From: Urbifossiella limnaea
GTDB lineage: Bacteria > Planctomycetota > Planctomycetia > Gemmatales > Gemmataceae
Assembly: GCF_007747215.1 (NCBI RefSeq)
Contig: NZ_CP036273.1
Location: 4,820,322 to 4,884,321 of the forward strand
DNA length: 64,000 nt
Direction of reading: 5' to 3'
Below are positions 52,978 through 61,119 of this stretch, piece after piece; positions within the stretch are counted from its first letter, which is position 1; each line of letters opens with the position of its first letter. The notes beneath the pieces were generated by a model. That model did no database searches. It was not told where the DNA came from and saw only the letters and a list, made by a program, of their open reading frames with translations. A program made the translations under genes and the position numbers.

Positions 52978-54186
52978 TCACCTCGTCCGGCACGCGGCGG
53001 CCGCGGCCCGCCACAGTGCGGCCAGCTTCGGCTCACCCAGCGTCTCCGTTACCGTCGCCAGTTCGAGCCGCACCGCCGCGTCCCACGGTCGGTCCATCGC
53101 CTCGCGGGTCAGCGTCGTCGCCCGCTCAAGGGCCTTTCGGAGTTCCTCGGCCCTGGCCGCGGACCGGGTCGCGTCGGCGGTGCGGCCGGTGGCCGTGTAC
53201 GCCTGCGCGAGCAGGAAGTGCGTCTGGTAGTCCGCCGGCAGCCGTGCCGCCGCCGCCTCGAGTGCGACGACCGCCGCGGGTGCGTTCCCGTCGTCCAGGT
53301 GTAGCTGTCCGCGAAGCCGCAGGAGCGCGCCGTCGGTCGGGTGCTCGACGATCGCCCGGTCCGCAACCGCGACGGCGTCGGCCCGGCGGGCCAGCCCCCG
53401 CAGCGCCTCCGCGCGAGCCAACTCGCCTGCCGGCCCGGGAGCGGGCGGCCCGGCGTCGAGCAGCGCGAGCGCGTCCGCGAACCTCCCGGCCCGGACCAGC
53501 ACGTCCGCGAGTTCAACGACGACCTCGCCACGCGCCGGTTCGGCCAGGCCCCGCCGCATCGACTCGCGATACGCCGCCTCCGCGGGCTCGTAGCGGTTCA
53601 AGTCCTTGTTGATCAGCCCCATCAGCCGGTGCGGCCGGGCGTCGGCCGGGTCGAGCCGGGCGACGGCCTCCAGGTGCTCGACCGCGGCGGGCATCTGGCC
53701 CAGGTCGTAGGCCACGGCCGCGAGCGCGCGCAGAGCGTCGATGTTGTCCGGCTCGGAGTCGAGGACGTGGTTGAGAACCCGGTCGGCCTCGGCGAGGTTG
53801 CCGAGCGCGAGGAGGCAGCGGCCGACTTTCGCCGCGGAGCGGAGGTGGAACGGACTCTCTCGCTTGATCTCGCTGAGGGCGCCGAGCGCAAGGTCGGGCC
53901 GGTCGGTCGCCAGGAAGTACTCGCCGCGCAGGACGGCGGCGTGGTCGCCGGCGCCGGCCGCCTCCAGCCGGTCGATCGCCCGCGAGGCCGCAGCCCAGTC
54001 CCCGGCGCGGACGGCCTCGTCGCCCCGAGCGAGCACGTAGTCGGGGCGCGTCACCCGGTAGCGCCAGCCCCCGACCGCGGCCGCGGCTATCACGAAAGCC
54101 GTGAGAACGAGCCACCCCCGCCGGGCGCGACGGCCGGGCGGGGGCGGGGCGGGTTCCGGCGGTGGTACGACCGGATCGGGAATCAC
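52978..54186 (-). CDS. Membrane-anchored TPR protein
   Basis: A 402-residue protein. A Pro-rich head and one helix (RGWLVLTAFVIAAAAVGGWRY, about 23-43) precede a string of TPR repeats (AVRAGDWAAASRAIDRLEAAG, ALRALAAVAYDLGQMPAAVEHLEAVARLDP and more) to the end. TPR domains bind proteins. GTG 54186 overlaps the stop of the lipoprotein gene (GTGA), so the two are coupled. Confidence 0.8.
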   Translation of the reverse strand: MIPDPVVPPPEPAPPPPGRRARRGWLVLTAFVIAAAAVGGWRYRVTRPDYVLARGDEAVRAGDWAAASRAIDRLEAAGAGDHAAVLRGEYFLATDRPDLALGALSEIKRESPFHLRSAAKVGRCLLALGNLAEADRVLNHVLDSEPDNIDALRALAAVAYDLGQMPAAVEHLEAVARLDPADARPHRLMGLINKDLNRYEPAEAAYRESMRRGLAEPARGEVVVELADVLVRAGRFADALALLDAGPPAPGPAGELARAEALRGLARRADAVAVADRAIVEHPTDGALLRLRGQLHLDDGNAPAAVVALEAAAARLPADYQTHFLLAQAYTATGRTADATRSAARAEELRKALERATTLTREAMDRPWDAAVRLELATVTETLGEPKLAALWRAAAAACRTR

Positions 54187-54689
54187 TTCTTCTTCTCGAG
54201 CTTCAACTCGACCGGCCCGCTCACGGGCACCTGGACGGACAGCGGCGTCGACGTGGGCGACGAGTAGATCGGGGGCAGGTCGCCGATGTCGACCTTTTCG
54301 GCCTTCGCCTTACCGTAGATCGGCGGCGCTCCGTCGGCCGACTTGGCGACCTTGTCGCCCTTCATCTTCTCCAGGTAGGCCTTGTCCACCTTACCGCCCG
54401 CTGCCGGGTCGCCCGGTGCCTGGCCTTCGACGATTTTGGTCCGCGTCACCATGACCTTGTAGGTGCCGGGCGGGATGCCGGGCTTGTTGTCGTACTCCAG
54501 CGTGAACTTGCCGCTGTCGTCGGTCCGCCCGGTCGCCATCTTCGATCCGGTTTCGTTCGTAAACACGACCGCCGCGCCATCGACCGGGGTGCCGTCGTAG
54601 GTCACCGTGCCGCTGACGGGTGTTAGCTTTTCGCCGCACCCCGCGACCAGGCCGGCGGTGAAGGCGAAGAGGAGGAAGGGCCGTCGCAT
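54183..54689 (-). CDS. Lipoprotein with carboxypeptidase-regulatory-like domain
   Basis: A 168-residue lipoprotein. The lipobox LVAGCG places Cys18 at the processed end. The body is a transthyretin/carboxypeptidase-regulatory-like beta sandwich (VSGTVTYDGTPVDGAAVVFTN, then GKFTLEYDNKPGIPPGTYKVMVTRTKI), followed by a Lys-rich arm and a C-terminal beta strand. This type sits next to DUF1559 genes all over planctomycete genomes, as it does here. ATG 54689. Confidence 0.82.
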   Translation of the reverse strand: MRRPFLLFAFTAGLVAGCGEKLTPVSGTVTYDGTPVDGAAVVFTNETGSKMATGRTDDSGKFTLEYDNKPGIPPGTYKVMVTRTKIVEGQAPGDPAAGGKVDKAYLEKMKGDKVAKSADGAPPIYGKAKAEKVDIGDLPPIYSSPTSTPLSVQVPVSGPVELKLEKKK

Positions 54690-54727
54690 GTGGGTGTGTC
54701 CGTGTCGGTCGGGTGTTTGGAGAGAAA

Positions 54728-54761
54728 CCGAGCCCGGGCGGGCAGGCCGCGCCGGGCTCGG
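54728..54761 (-). terminator. Hairpin between the DUF1559 gene and the lipoprotein gene
   Basis: Ten-bp stem 54728-54737 / 54752-54761 with an inner 4-bp stem and small loop. It would end or attenuate the DUF1559 transcript before the lipoprotein gene, whose start is 39 bases further on. Confidence 0.55.
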
Positions 54762-54795
54762 GTAGGTCGTCCGGTGTGTCGGAGACCCGCGACGC

Positions 54796-55830
54796 TTACG
54801 GGGGGGAGACGGGCTGGCCGTCGTTCCGGCAGCCGAGGTACTGGTACGTGCGGATGTCAACGGTCTGAGTCAGGAAGCGGACACTGCCGTCACCGAGGAC
54901 GAAGTTGGCCCCGCCACTGTGCTTCGACTTGAAGCCCCAGGACGTATTCCAGTTGCCGATGTTCTTGGCCGGAACGCTGCCGCAGCGGCCGGCCCGGTCG
55001 GAGGTGTCGAAGTTGATCGGCACGTTCGTCCCGTGGTGGGCCACGCCACCGTTGAAGTGCGTCCACGAGCCGTCCCAGTAGTGGTCGTGCTGCTCGGGGA
55101 GGACTTCGCCGATCATGATCGTGTTGGAGAGGCCGTCAGTCACGGAGGCGAACTTGATCTTGGCCCCGAGTCGGTTGTACAGGCCGCGGATGTCGGCCTC
55201 GCCCCACGCGTTGCCGTGGTCCGGGCTCTCGGCGTAACCGGGGTGGGTAATGCCACCACGGTTGCAGTTGGCGATGTAGATGTCCGCGCCGCAGCCCCCG
55301 GCCATGCATTGCGGGCCAGCGCTGCCGGCGTAGTTGGTCATCCGCCAGTCGGAGTTCCACGCGTCGCTGGGGCAGCGGTAGGTGCTGACGATGCCGCTGC
55401 CGCCGGAGAAGTTCGCGGCGGCGCGCAGCTTGCCGGCCGAGTTGTGCACCGTCTCGGGGGAGCCGCCGAACGAACTCATCAGGTTCCACAGACCCATCTG
55501 CTCCATGTAGGGGAGGCTGTAGGTCAGGAACGAGCCGCGGTCGTCACCCCAGTCGCCGGTCTGGGAGCCGGGCTGGCCCATGAACGGCCCCATCTGTCCG
55601 CCGGGCGGGAAGCGGCCGTTCGTGTCGTTGTAGTTGTGCTGGGCCAGACCCAGCTGCTTCAGGTTGTTCTGGCACTTCGCCCGGGAGGCGGCCTCGCGGA
55701 CCTTCTGGACCGCGGGCAGCAGCAGCCCGATCAGGATGGCGATGATGGCGATGACGACAAGTAGCTCGATCAGCGTGAACGCGGCCTTGCGGGCCGGGCT
55801 GCCACGCGAGTGGGAACGGATCGCTGTCAT
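54796..55830 (-). CDS. DUF1559 pilin-like secreted protein
   Basis: A 344-residue planctomycete hallmark protein. The type III-like prepilin signal is KAAFTLIELLVVIAIIAILIGLLLPAVQ, cleaved after the Ala or Gly before Phe. The remainder carries the DUF1559 body: NNLKQLGLAQHNYND, GSFLTYSLPYMEQ, TNYAGSAGP, the SVTDGLSNTIMIGEVLP block and the C-terminal FVLGDGSVRFLTQTV motif. It is thought to form surface or periplasmic fibres. It has its own TTGACA promoter. ATG 55830. Confidence 0.95.
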   Translation of the reverse strand: MTAIRSHSRGSPARKAAFTLIELLVVIAIIAILIGLLLPAVQKVREAASRAKCQNNLKQLGLAQHNYNDTNGRFPPGGQMGPFMGQPGSQTGDWGDDRGSFLTYSLPYMEQMGLWNLMSSFGGSPETVHNSAGKLRAAANFSGGSGIVSTYRCPSDAWNSDWRMTNYAGSAGPQCMAGGCGADIYIANCNRGGITHPGYAESPDHGNAWGEADIRGLYNRLGAKIKFASVTDGLSNTIMIGEVLPEQHDHYWDGSWTHFNGGVAHHGTNVPINFDTSDRAGRCGSVPAKNIGNWNTSWGFKSKHSGGANFVLGDGSVRFLTQTVDIRTYQYLGCRNDGQPVSPP

Positions 55831-55886
55831 GGCGAACCTGCGAGTTGGGAGAATAGAGCGCGCAGCGGGAGAATCCGCTACATGAG

Positions 55887-55915
55887 ACAATCACCTAACG
55901 CGACACGCGTGTCAA
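55887..55915 (-). promoter_or_regulatory. Promoter of the DUF1559 gene with overlapping 12-bp palindrome
   Basis: On the minus strand, a perfect -35 TTGACA (55910-55915) and a weak -10 GATTGT (55887-55892) stand 17 bases apart, about 57 bases before the start codon. The perfect palindrome GACACGCGTGTC (55902-55913) overlaps the -35 and could be an operator. Confidence 0.5.
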
Positions 55916-56004
55916 GAGGACGGGCGAAAAATGCGCGAAGTTTTTCCCGGATTCAAACCCCTGCCCGGCTGGGCTTTACAGGCAATGTTCAGTGGCATTC
56001 ACGG

Positions 56005-57279
56005 TCAAGGTGATGATCCCGCATGGTGGGCGGCGGCGAGCTCCGGCCGGTGCGTACGCGTGTAGTAATCGGCGAGCAACCGGTGGGTCGGGCCGTGGTC
56101 GGGCCGTACGATCAGCGCCGACTCGAGCCAGCGGACGCCTTCCGCGTCGCGGCCGTTCCGGAGGAACAACTCGCCCATCTCCCGGCGGAGTTCAGGCTCG
56201 GCCGGGTTTGCGGAGATTCGGCGGCCGAGTTCGCGGACGCGGGCCAAATCGTCGCGGAGTTGCTTCCAGCGGGCCTCAGCTTCGGCCGCTTCCTCCGGCG
56301 AGCCCGCCTGCTGGAGGCAACGAAGCAGCGTGAACCGCGCCTCCAGGTCGGACGCGTCGGCGCCGACGGCCCGGCGGGCGAACGGCAGGCCTACGGCAGC
56401 CCGACCGCGGTCGAGGTCCAGCCGGGCCCGGTGCGTCAGCACGGTCGCCGTCGCCGCGGGCTGAGCGGCCGCCCGGTCGAGGACCGAAACCGCCTCGTCG
56501 GTCCGCCCCTCGGCCTCGAGCGCGGCGGCGCGGAACCGGAGCACATCGGGATCGTCCGGAGTCGCGGCCTGAAGCCAATCCAGATGCGGGGCGATTTCCG
56601 CCGGCGGGCGCCGGGCGTCGAGCATCATCCGCACCAGGCCGAGCCGGGCACGGCGGTCGTCGGGAATGGCAGTTACCCACGCGGCGAAGGCGGTCCGGCA
56701 CGCCTCGCGGCGTTCCAGCCGTTCGAGCACATCCGTTCGCGCCGCCCAGGCCCGCGCGTCGGTCGGTGCCAGTTCCACCCACTTTGCCGTCAGCCCGTCG
56801 GCCTCGGTGATGCGGAACTGGGCCAGGTACCCGGTGGCGAGTACGGCGAGTGCGTCCGCGGCGTTCGGGTCGGCCCCCCCGGCGAGTTCGCGGAGGGCCG
56901 GTTCGACGGCGGAGAAGTGCCCGCCGTTCACGGCCGCCTGAAGGGCGCGCTCCCCGCGGACGGCCGTGGCATCCCACCCGTAGCGGTCGGCCTCGTCGAG
57001 GTGACGGGCGGCGGCAGCGCGGTCGCCGGAGCGGCGCGCCGCCACGGCGGCGAGGAAGTGAGCCTCGGCGTCGTGCGGCCGGGTGGCGAACGTCCGGGCG
57101 AGGTGGCCGCGGGCCGCGGCGGGGTCGCCGGCGGCGAGGGCCGCGCGGCCCTGCGTTAGAGCCCGTCCGGCGAGGAGTTGGTCGGCGACCACCCAGCCGC
57201 CGGCGACGAGCGTGACGAGGACCACGCCGAGGACGCCGAGCGTCTGTCGGCGGGAGAGGCGGGCGGGAGGCGTGGCCAT
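56005..57279 (-). CDS. Membrane-anchored TPR protein
   Basis: A 424-residue protein with one helix (LGVLGVVLVTLVAGGWVVADQLLAG, about 14-38) and a body of TPR-like repeats such as ALAAGDPAAARGHLARTFATRPHDAEAHFLAA and RRSGDRAAAARHLDEADRYGWD. It resembles the TPR gene at 52978 in layout, so the cluster has two such scaffolds. It starts 3 bases after the stop of the TlpA-like gene, so both are in one transcript. ATG 57279. Confidence 0.78.
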   Translation of the reverse strand: MATPPARLSRRQTLGVLGVVLVTLVAGGWVVADQLLAGRALTQGRAALAAGDPAAARGHLARTFATRPHDAEAHFLAAVAARRSGDRAAAARHLDEADRYGWDATAVRGERALQAAVNGGHFSAVEPALRELAGGADPNAADALAVLATGYLAQFRITEADGLTAKWVELAPTDARAWAARTDVLERLERREACRTAFAAWVTAIPDDRRARLGLVRMMLDARRPPAEIAPHLDWLQAATPDDPDVLRFRAAALEAEGRTDEAVSVLDRAAAQPAATATVLTHRARLDLDRGRAAVGLPFARRAVGADASDLEARFTLLRCLQQAGSPEEAAEAEARWKQLRDDLARVRELGRRISANPAEPELRREMGELFLRNGRDAEGVRWLESALIVRPDHGPTHRLLADYYTRTHRPELAAAHHAGSSP

Positions 57280-57282
57280 CGG

Positions 57283-57900
57283 TTACGGCTTTTCGAGGGC
57301 ATCGAGCTGGGCGGCAATGGCGGCGTCGACGATCTTATTCCAGTCTCTCGGCGGCGTGTGGTTCATCCGCATCCGCTGGTCGGTCCAGCGGACGACGCCG
57401 TCCGGGCCGACGAGGTAGATGGTCGGGGCGACCTGGTAACCGACCCCTCGCATGCCAGTGCCGACGCCCAGGCGGATGATCGTGTCGGTACTCATCAGGT
57501 AGCCGTTGGCCCACGGGATGCGAGCTCTAGAAACGTACTGGCCGACCATGTCGTCGGGCATGTTCGTGAGGCCGACGAACTGCACGCCGCGGGAGGAATA
57601 CTTCTCGTAGAGCCGGACCAACTGCGGGGCGGAGTTCTTGCAGAACGGGCACCACTCGGCCCAGACGTCGACGAGGAGGAGTTTCTGCCCCGGAGCCCCG
57701 ACGGCCGGGGGCGGGCCGTTGATCCACCCCTTCACCTCGAGCGGCGGGATGACATCGCCCACTTTGAGCTGCGGGGTCGGCGGCACCGGGGTCGTCACTT
57801 CGGGCACGTCGTCGGCGATGTTCCCCTTGCGCGGTGGGGGCGGCGCCGGCTCGCACCCGGCGGCGAGCAGCGCGACAGCGAGGACGACGGCGGCGCGCAC
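57283..57900 (-). CDS. TlpA-like thioredoxin-fold lipoprotein
   Basis: A 205-residue redox protein. GTG 57900 begins a lipoprotein signal with LLAAGCE. A Pro-rich linker is followed by a thioredoxin fold with the WCPFC active site in VDVWAEWCPFCKNSAPQL and the cis-Pro in VAPTIYLVGPDGVV. It reduces or oxidises disulfides in the periplasm or outer surface. First gene of the minus-strand cluster with the TPR protein. Confidence 0.88.
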   Translation of the reverse strand: MRAAVVLAVALLAAGCEPAPPPPRKGNIADDVPEVTTPVPPTPQLKVGDVIPPLEVKGWINGPPPAVGAPGQKLLLVDVWAEWCPFCKNSAPQLVRLYEKYSSRGVQFVGLTNMPDDMVGQYVSRARIPWANGYLMSTDTIIRLGVGTGMRGVGYQVAPTIYLVGPDGVVRWTDQRMRMNHTPPRDWNKIVDAAIAAQLDALEKP

Positions 57901-57990
57901 GGCAGGCTCCGACGAACGGTACAGGTGAAGGGATTATCCGCGTGTGGGGGCGGAAGTTCAACGGTGGCGTGGTGTGGCGTTCAGAAAGGA

Positions 57991-58019
57991 CGAGACCCCC
58001 GGGGTCGCCGGGGGTCTCG
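57991..58019 (-). terminator. Hairpin downstream of the tRNA fragment
   Basis: Perfect 12-bp stem 57991-58002 / 58008-58019 with loop GGTCG. It lies 5 bases beyond the 3' end of the tRNA half on the minus strand, where the terminator of the original tRNA gene is expected. Confidence 0.7.
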
Positions 58020-58023
58020 CGAA

Positions 58024-58068
58024 TAGCGGGGGCCGGAATTGAACCGGCGACACATCGCTTATGAAGCG
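58024..58068 (-). tRNA. 3' half of a tRNA gene (CAT anticodon), probable attachment site
   Basis: Minus strand: the anticodon loop TTCATAA (CAT = 58061-58063) with only the three inner stem pairs (CGC/GCG) left, then a variable loop, a perfect T arm GCCGGTTCAATTCCGGC and the acceptor strand CCCCGC. The 5' half (acceptor, D arm, outer anticodon stem) is absent; upstream sequence is unrelated. This is what a tyrosine recombinase leaves when it crosses over in the anticodon arm. The intact tRNA (Met or Ile2 type) would lie at the other end, beyond 64000. Confidence 0.7.
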
Positions 58069-58144
58069 GACTCAAACGGACCGGCTGGGACGCGAGAACG
58101 CCTGCAAACGAAGGGATTTTACACCGAATCCGCCCCGTTGCAAG

Positions 58145-58215
58145 GCGGTAGTTACCGCGCATGAATCGCTTGGAAATGCGGTAATAGCGGGGGGATGTGC
58201 GGTAGAAGTGCGGTA
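58145..58215. repeat. Five GCGGTA hexamers next to the attachment site
   Basis: GCGGTA at 58145, 58178, 58199 and 58210 on plus, and TACCGC at 58153. The first two form GCGGTA-GT-TACCGC. Clustered short repeats 77-150 bases from a core site are typical of recombinase arm sites; this reading is inference. Confidence 0.4.
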
Positions 58216-58327
58216 GCAAATTCGCGGCGGTCCAGGTGGGTGATTGACCGACGGGCCGGGTTTCGTGTCCGGTTTCCGAACCGCGGCTCGTACAGCCAGT
58301 AGGTGCATCCCCCATACTGGACCGCTC

Positions 58328-59062
58328 ATGTCCCGCCCCGACTCGGCCGCACTCCGCGGCGATGTCCGCCGCCTCAACACCCGCCTTTACTTACTGACCG
58401 TCCGCCAGGGCGCCCGGCGCTTCCTCGACCTCTTCCGGTTCGGCGACGGCGCCGCGGAACGGCTCGCGGCCGCGGCGGTCGTCGGGGCGGTTTTCTTCCT
58501 GGTCATCATCGGCGTGTCGATGGCGACAGGGGCGCCGATCGGCTACGGACTCGGAATCGGCGGCGCCGCGCTGTTGGTCGCGTGGGGTACAAGTGCCGTG
58601 TTCGTGTTCGGGCCGGCCGACAACGTGATAGCCGCGCGGGCGGACCAGACCCGCGCGACGCTCCTCGACACGCGGCTGGAGTTGCGGGAAGCAATCGCGG
58701 AGGAAGAGGAGGCCGCCGAAGATGAGGAGGACCGCCGGCGCCGTCGGGCGGCGAAGCCGGTGCCGTGCGACTACTGCGGCAGCCCCGTCAGCCGGTGGGC
58801 GCTGAAGTGCCGGCGCTGCGGCGAGTACCTCGACGCGGGCCTGCGAGATGAGCGGGAGCGGGCCGGGCGTCGGCAGAGCTTCTACCCCGGGGCCGCGTTC
58901 CTGAGCTGGCTGTTCCCGGGGCTCGGCCAGATGGTGAAAGGGCAGGTCGGCCGCGGGCTGGTGTTCCTGGTTGCCGAAGTGATCGGCTTGTTCTTCTGTC
59001 TCGTCCCGGGGGTCGTCATTCACCTCATCAACATCTTTGACGCGGCGGTCTACAACGAATGA
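58328..59062 (+). CDS. Zinc-ribbon membrane protein of unknown function
   Basis: A 244-residue protein with ATG 58328. Two helices come first (VVGAVFFLVIIGVSMATG, about 50-70, and IGYGLGIGGAALLVAWGTSAVFVF, about 72-95). A charged coiled stretch (EEEEAAEDEEDRRRRRAAK), a zinc ribbon (CDYCGSPVSRWALKCRRC) and a C-terminal pair of helices ending in INIFDAAVYNE follow. The end resembles TM2/DUF-type membrane proteins. First gene on the element side of the attachment site. Confidence 0.7.
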   Translation: MSRPDSAALRGDVRRLNTRLYLLTVRQGARRFLDLFRFGDGAAERLAAAAVVGAVFFLVIIGVSMATGAPIGYGLGIGGAALLVAWGTSAVFVFGPADNVIAARADQTRATLLDTRLELREAIAEEEEAAEDEEDRRRRRAAKPVPCDYCGSPVSRWALKCRRCGEYLDAGLRDERERAGRRQSFYPGAAFLSWLFPGLGQMVKGQVGRGLVFLVAEVIGLFFCLVPGVVIHLINIFDAAVYNE

Positions 59063-59142
59063 CCTTTCGGGTAGTGGGCATTGGGCAGTCGTACACTCTG
59101 GAAATGAGGAAGGGAGTCAGGGGGTTGCGGGCGGGGAAGGAG

Positions 59143-59730
59143 TCACCACGCCCAATTCCGCGTGCAAGCTACGGCGAGTAGTGGCAGAAGGAGAGACGCA
59201 ACCGCACACCCAAAACACCAAGTCGCATTATCCACCAATTCGCCCTTTCGGCGGATGACGACCCGAAGCATGGCGGCAGATAGGTTCCACTGCGGAATCA
59301 AATAGGCACGGGCTTCCGCAGCGGTGGCGTTCTGCTCCGCTCGGCGGGCCAATCGTATCGCTGATGGCAGGGTGTAGACCGGTTCGGACTTGCGGCAACG
59401 GGCAGCAAACACGAGCGCGGCAACCGCGAACAGGATCGTCGGCACTGCCGCAGCAGCGACCGCGGGATGAACGGCGGCTGTGGCCGCGGTGTTCACCGTA
59501 CCGAACGCCGCGAGGCCGGCACCCGCCCCGACGTAGCCGATGATGGCCCCGGCCTTCGCGTCGAGCGCGTCGAAGGCAGCCGCCGTCAGTTCGTATGCCT
59601 TGCGTGCGTTCTCCTCCACCCATGCGTAATCGACCCCCGGCTTCGGCGTGAAGTCCTGAACGAACTGGATAGCCGCGAGTGCGGCGGGGTCGCCTGCGGC
59701 GTCCGCGGCGAGATCGGCTGGGACGCTCAT
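59143..59730 (-). CDS. Multi-helix membrane protein, possibly Pycsar/SLATT-like effector
   Basis: A 195-residue protein with an N-terminal helical segment (YAWVEENARKAYELTAAAFDALDAKAGAIIGYVGAGAGL), three to four helices (59-78, 84-105 and 168-190 region), and a basic middle stretch (RLARRAEQNATAAEARAYL). The pattern of a short charged helix (DAKAG) opening straight into paired helices recalls membrane effectors of Pycsar and SLATT systems. No cyclase lies beside it. ATG 59730 is overlapped by the stop of the small Pro-rich gene (ATGA). The family call is tentative. Confidence 0.6.
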   Translation of the reverse strand: MSVPADLAADAAGDPAALAAIQFVQDFTPKPGVDYAWVEENARKAYELTAAAFDALDAKAGAIIGYVGAGAGLAAFGTVNTAATAAVHPAVAAAAVPTILFAVAALVFAARCRKSEPVYTLPSAIRLARRAEQNATAAEARAYLIPQWNLSAAMLRVVIRRKGELVDNATWCFGCAVASLLLPLLAVACTRNWAW

Positions 59731-59867
59731 TCCCACTCCCGCGGGATGGACTTCACGATCTTCTCCGGCCAATCCGAGTCCACCGGGGGCGGCGACGGAG
59801 GGGGCGGTGGAGGGGGTGACGGGGAGCTGGGTGGCGGTGGCGATGACGCGGCCTCCCGAGCACGCAT
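59727..59867 (-). CDS. 46-residue Pro-rich peptide gene coupled to the membrane protein
   Basis: Read by hand: ATG 59867, a short charged head (MRAREAASS), a tract of mostly Pro with Ser, then VDSDWPEKIVKSIPREWE and TGA 59727-59729. GGAGAA lies eight bases upstream. The conserved-looking amphipathic end, the ATGA overlap and the ribosome site argue that it is real. Its role may be translational coupling or a subunit of the membrane protein. Confidence 0.55.
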   Translation of the reverse strand: MRAREAASSPPPPSSPSPPPPPPPSPPPVDSDWPEKIVKSIPREWE

Positions 59868-60096
59868 GGGCTGTTCTCCGAAACGACCAAGCCGGGGCAA
59901 GCGACGAGGTGGAGAACGCCCTCTCGTTGTTTGCCCCAGCTTTATCGCGGGTAATTACTCCGCGGGCCGTTGCCGGATTGTACCACGCCGGCTGACGCAA
60001 GACACTCGCCATCATGCACCAGTGACGCGACGCCTTTCGGGCGATACGTCTCGCCCCCTCATTGCGGAACAAAGCCACGCACCACCCGCGTCCCTT

Positions 60097-61119
60097 TTAC
60101 GCCTTGGGTAACTCGGTGTCCGAGGTGAACGTGACGTTGAGTGCCGTCGGTGGCGCGACTGCCTGTCCGGCTCGAATCGCTTGGAGCCTTTCGATCTGGC
60201 CGAGGGTGAGTTGGAGCTGCCTGCCGAGGTGAGCCTCGACCCGCATGACCCGCTCGGCCACGTCCGCCCCCGGGAGTAGTGCCGCGTCCGCCCGCCACCG
60301 CGGGCCGAACTCGGCACGGGCCACCAGCGCCGCCTCGGCCGCCCGCCTCGCGGCTGCGTCCCGCATGGCGTCCGCCCGCACCGTCGCCGCGTGGCGGGTC
60401 ACGGTCGCCACCACCCGGGCCGCGGGACAGCCGATTCGGTTGGCGTAGTAGTCGAGCCCGGCGCGCACGAGCCCCACCGTCCACGTCACGTCATCGACCC
60501 GCCGGCAGTCCGCCCCGATCCGCTTTAAGAACGTCGGCTCGGCGGCCGGGAGGGCGTCCCGCCCCATCCCCTCGGCCATCTCCCAGCCGAGCCGGAACAC
60601 CAGTCGGGCCACCCCGGCGGGGACAGGTTCCGCCGCCGGCGTGTCGGCCAGCCGGCCGAGGAGACTCACGAGTTCATCGGCAGCGCCGGCGAGCGCCTCG
60701 GCCGTCGTCGCCAGCCGCCGGGCGTCGGCCAATCGCTCCGGGTCGCGCTTGTAACCCTTGAGGTGGAGGAAGGCGGCCGCCGGGGATTCCTCAACCGGCT
60801 CGGGGACAGCCGAGCCGGCGACCGCGGCCGACAGGGCGCCGGCTTCGTGCCGCGTCACCCGCCGCATCCGCCAGAGGGTCAGCGCCACCCGCTCGGCCAG
60901 GGCGAGCTCGAGGGCGCCGACCGGCGCCAGGGATGCCACCACCCCGGCCCGGTGCTCCTCCCACTCGTCCGGGGACTCACCCGGCACCAGTGCGGCCCCC
61001 GAGAACAGCCCGTGTCCCAGCGCATTCAGGGCGACGGCCGCCTTGCCCGCGTCCGTCCGCGGCCCGGTACTCTGGACCGCGTTCGCCCTATTCGCAACCA
61101 GCCGGCGCTCGGTCGTCAT
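60097..61119 (-). CDS. Conserved protein of phage/element type (STGPRTxxGK family)
   Basis: A 340-residue helical protein. It opens with RRLVANRANAVQSTGPRTDAGKAAVALNALGHGLFSG, an N-terminal block I know from many planctomycete element-borne proteins (NA..STGPRT..GK..). The rest is Ala/Arg/Val-rich helices. ATG 61119 overlaps the terminase small-subunit stop (ATGA), so both are made together. The molecular function is not known. Confidence 0.75.
   Translation of the reverse strand: MTTERRLVANRANAVQSTGPRTDAGKAAVALNALGHGLFSGAALVPGESPDEWEEHRAGVVASLAPVGALELALAERVALTLWRMRRVTRHEAGALSAAVAGSAVPEPVEESPAAAFLHLKGYKRDPERLADARRLATTAEALAGAADELVSLLGRLADTPAAEPVPAGVARLVFRLGWEMAEGMGRDALPAAEPTFLKRIGADCRRVDDVTWTVGLVRAGLDYYANRIGCPAARVVATVTRHAATVRADAMRDAAARRAAEAALVARAEFGPRWRADAALLPGADVAERVMRVEAHLGRQLQLTLGQIERLQAIRAGQAVAPPTALNVTFTSDTELPKA

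Noticed and set aside
58072-58380. Minus-strand frame next to the tRNA half as a possible integrase end
   Set aside because: The translation lacks any recombinase motif (no R..HxxR..Y) and is Ser/Arg/Pro-rich.
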